Below are positions 41,320-41,322 of a stretch of 41,322 nucleotides of DNA, one piece after another; position 1 is the stretch's first letter, and the number at the start of each line of letters is the position of its first letter. Origin of the DNA: JBFWWW01 sp050245975. Lineage in GTDB: Bacteria; Pseudomonadota; Alphaproteobacteria; Rhizobiales; Hyphomicrobiaceae. The stretch covers positions 1-41,322 of the forward strand of contig JBFWWW010000009.1 in NCBI GenBank assembly GCA_050245975.1. Direction: 5' to 3'. Made by a program: the position numbers and the translations under genes. A model generated the notes under the pieces. It saw only the letters and a list, made by a program, of their open reading frames with translations. It was not told the origin of the DNA and ran no database searches.

Positions 41320-41322
41320 ATG
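41320..41322 (+). CDS. Probable start codon of the next gene (window edge)
   Basis: GAGGGAGG at 41305-41312 is a strong ribosome site, and the last three bases ATG sit 7 bases after it; a second ATG at 41313 is too close. In many Hyphomicrobiales purA (adenylosuccinate synthetase) follows serA, but no coding sequence is visible to test that. The 154 bp between serA and this point hold no clear hairpin. Confidence 0.35.

Overview
The window is about 41 kb of GC-rich (roughly two thirds GC by eye) chromosomal DNA from an alphaproteobacterium, most likely of the order Hyphomicrobiales (Rhizobiales). This rests on gene order and family types: zapA / 6S RNA / 5-formyl-THF cyclo-ligase; yebC-ruvC-ruvA-ruvB followed by ybgC and tolQRAB-pal-cpoB-tilS-ftsH; a serC-serA pair with an alphaproteobacterial-type serC leader; and perfect CtrA-type boxes (TTAA-N7-TTAA). 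The genus cannot be decided. Most of the window is core housekeeping DNA. There is no phage, transposon, CRISPR array, tRNA or rRNA.

Layout. 1-5392: histidine utilisation island. hutI-hutH-hutG run leftwards (hutG is cut by the window edge) and hutF-hutC rightwards, with a palindromic candidate HutC operator between them. The route is the hutF/hutG version, which releases formate; urocanase (hutU) is not in view. 5371-8223: a low-affinity iron permease-like protein, a small exported Cys-containing protein, and an uncharacterised MotA/MotB-like proton-channel pair. 8413-14117: inositol monophosphatase-family enzyme, Sel1-repeat exported protein, a divergent ThiE-like protein with no stop at its natural end, class I fructose-bisphosphate aldolase, a MAPEG membrane protein and gap. 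14118-17710: divergent promoter region, a small coiled-coil protein and zapA, the 6S RNA gene, 5-formyl-THF cyclo-ligase, a YmdB-type phosphoesterase and yebC.

17897-30407: a small unknown ORF, ruvCAB, a Tat-exported metallophosphoesterase, two hotdog thioesterases (ybgC and a PaaI type), then the complete Tol-Pal system (tolQ, tolR, tolA, tolB, a 44-residue lipoprotein, pal, cpoB) and tilS. The Tol-Pal machine couples proton flow through TolQR to TolA, TolB and Pal, and draws the outer membrane inward at division. 30643-36647: ftsH, a beta-propeller protein, folP and glmM, an ftsH-folP-glmM order shared with E. coli but with a propeller gene inserted. 36923-41165: an outer-membrane beta-barrel, a small coiled-coil protein, then serC and serA for serine synthesis. 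A new gene probably begins at the last three bases.

The most interesting material is between genes. There are three perfect CtrA boxes (upstream of yebC, between tolB and pal, and upstream of the outer-membrane protein gene). The roughly 700-bp tolB-pal gap contains one of these boxes, a 44-residue lipoprotein gene and a 44-nt near-perfect stem-loop. I did not find a convincing new defence or mobile system. The best candidates for undescribed biology are the tolB-pal insertion, the orphan MotA/MotB-like pair and the stop-less ThiE-like gene.
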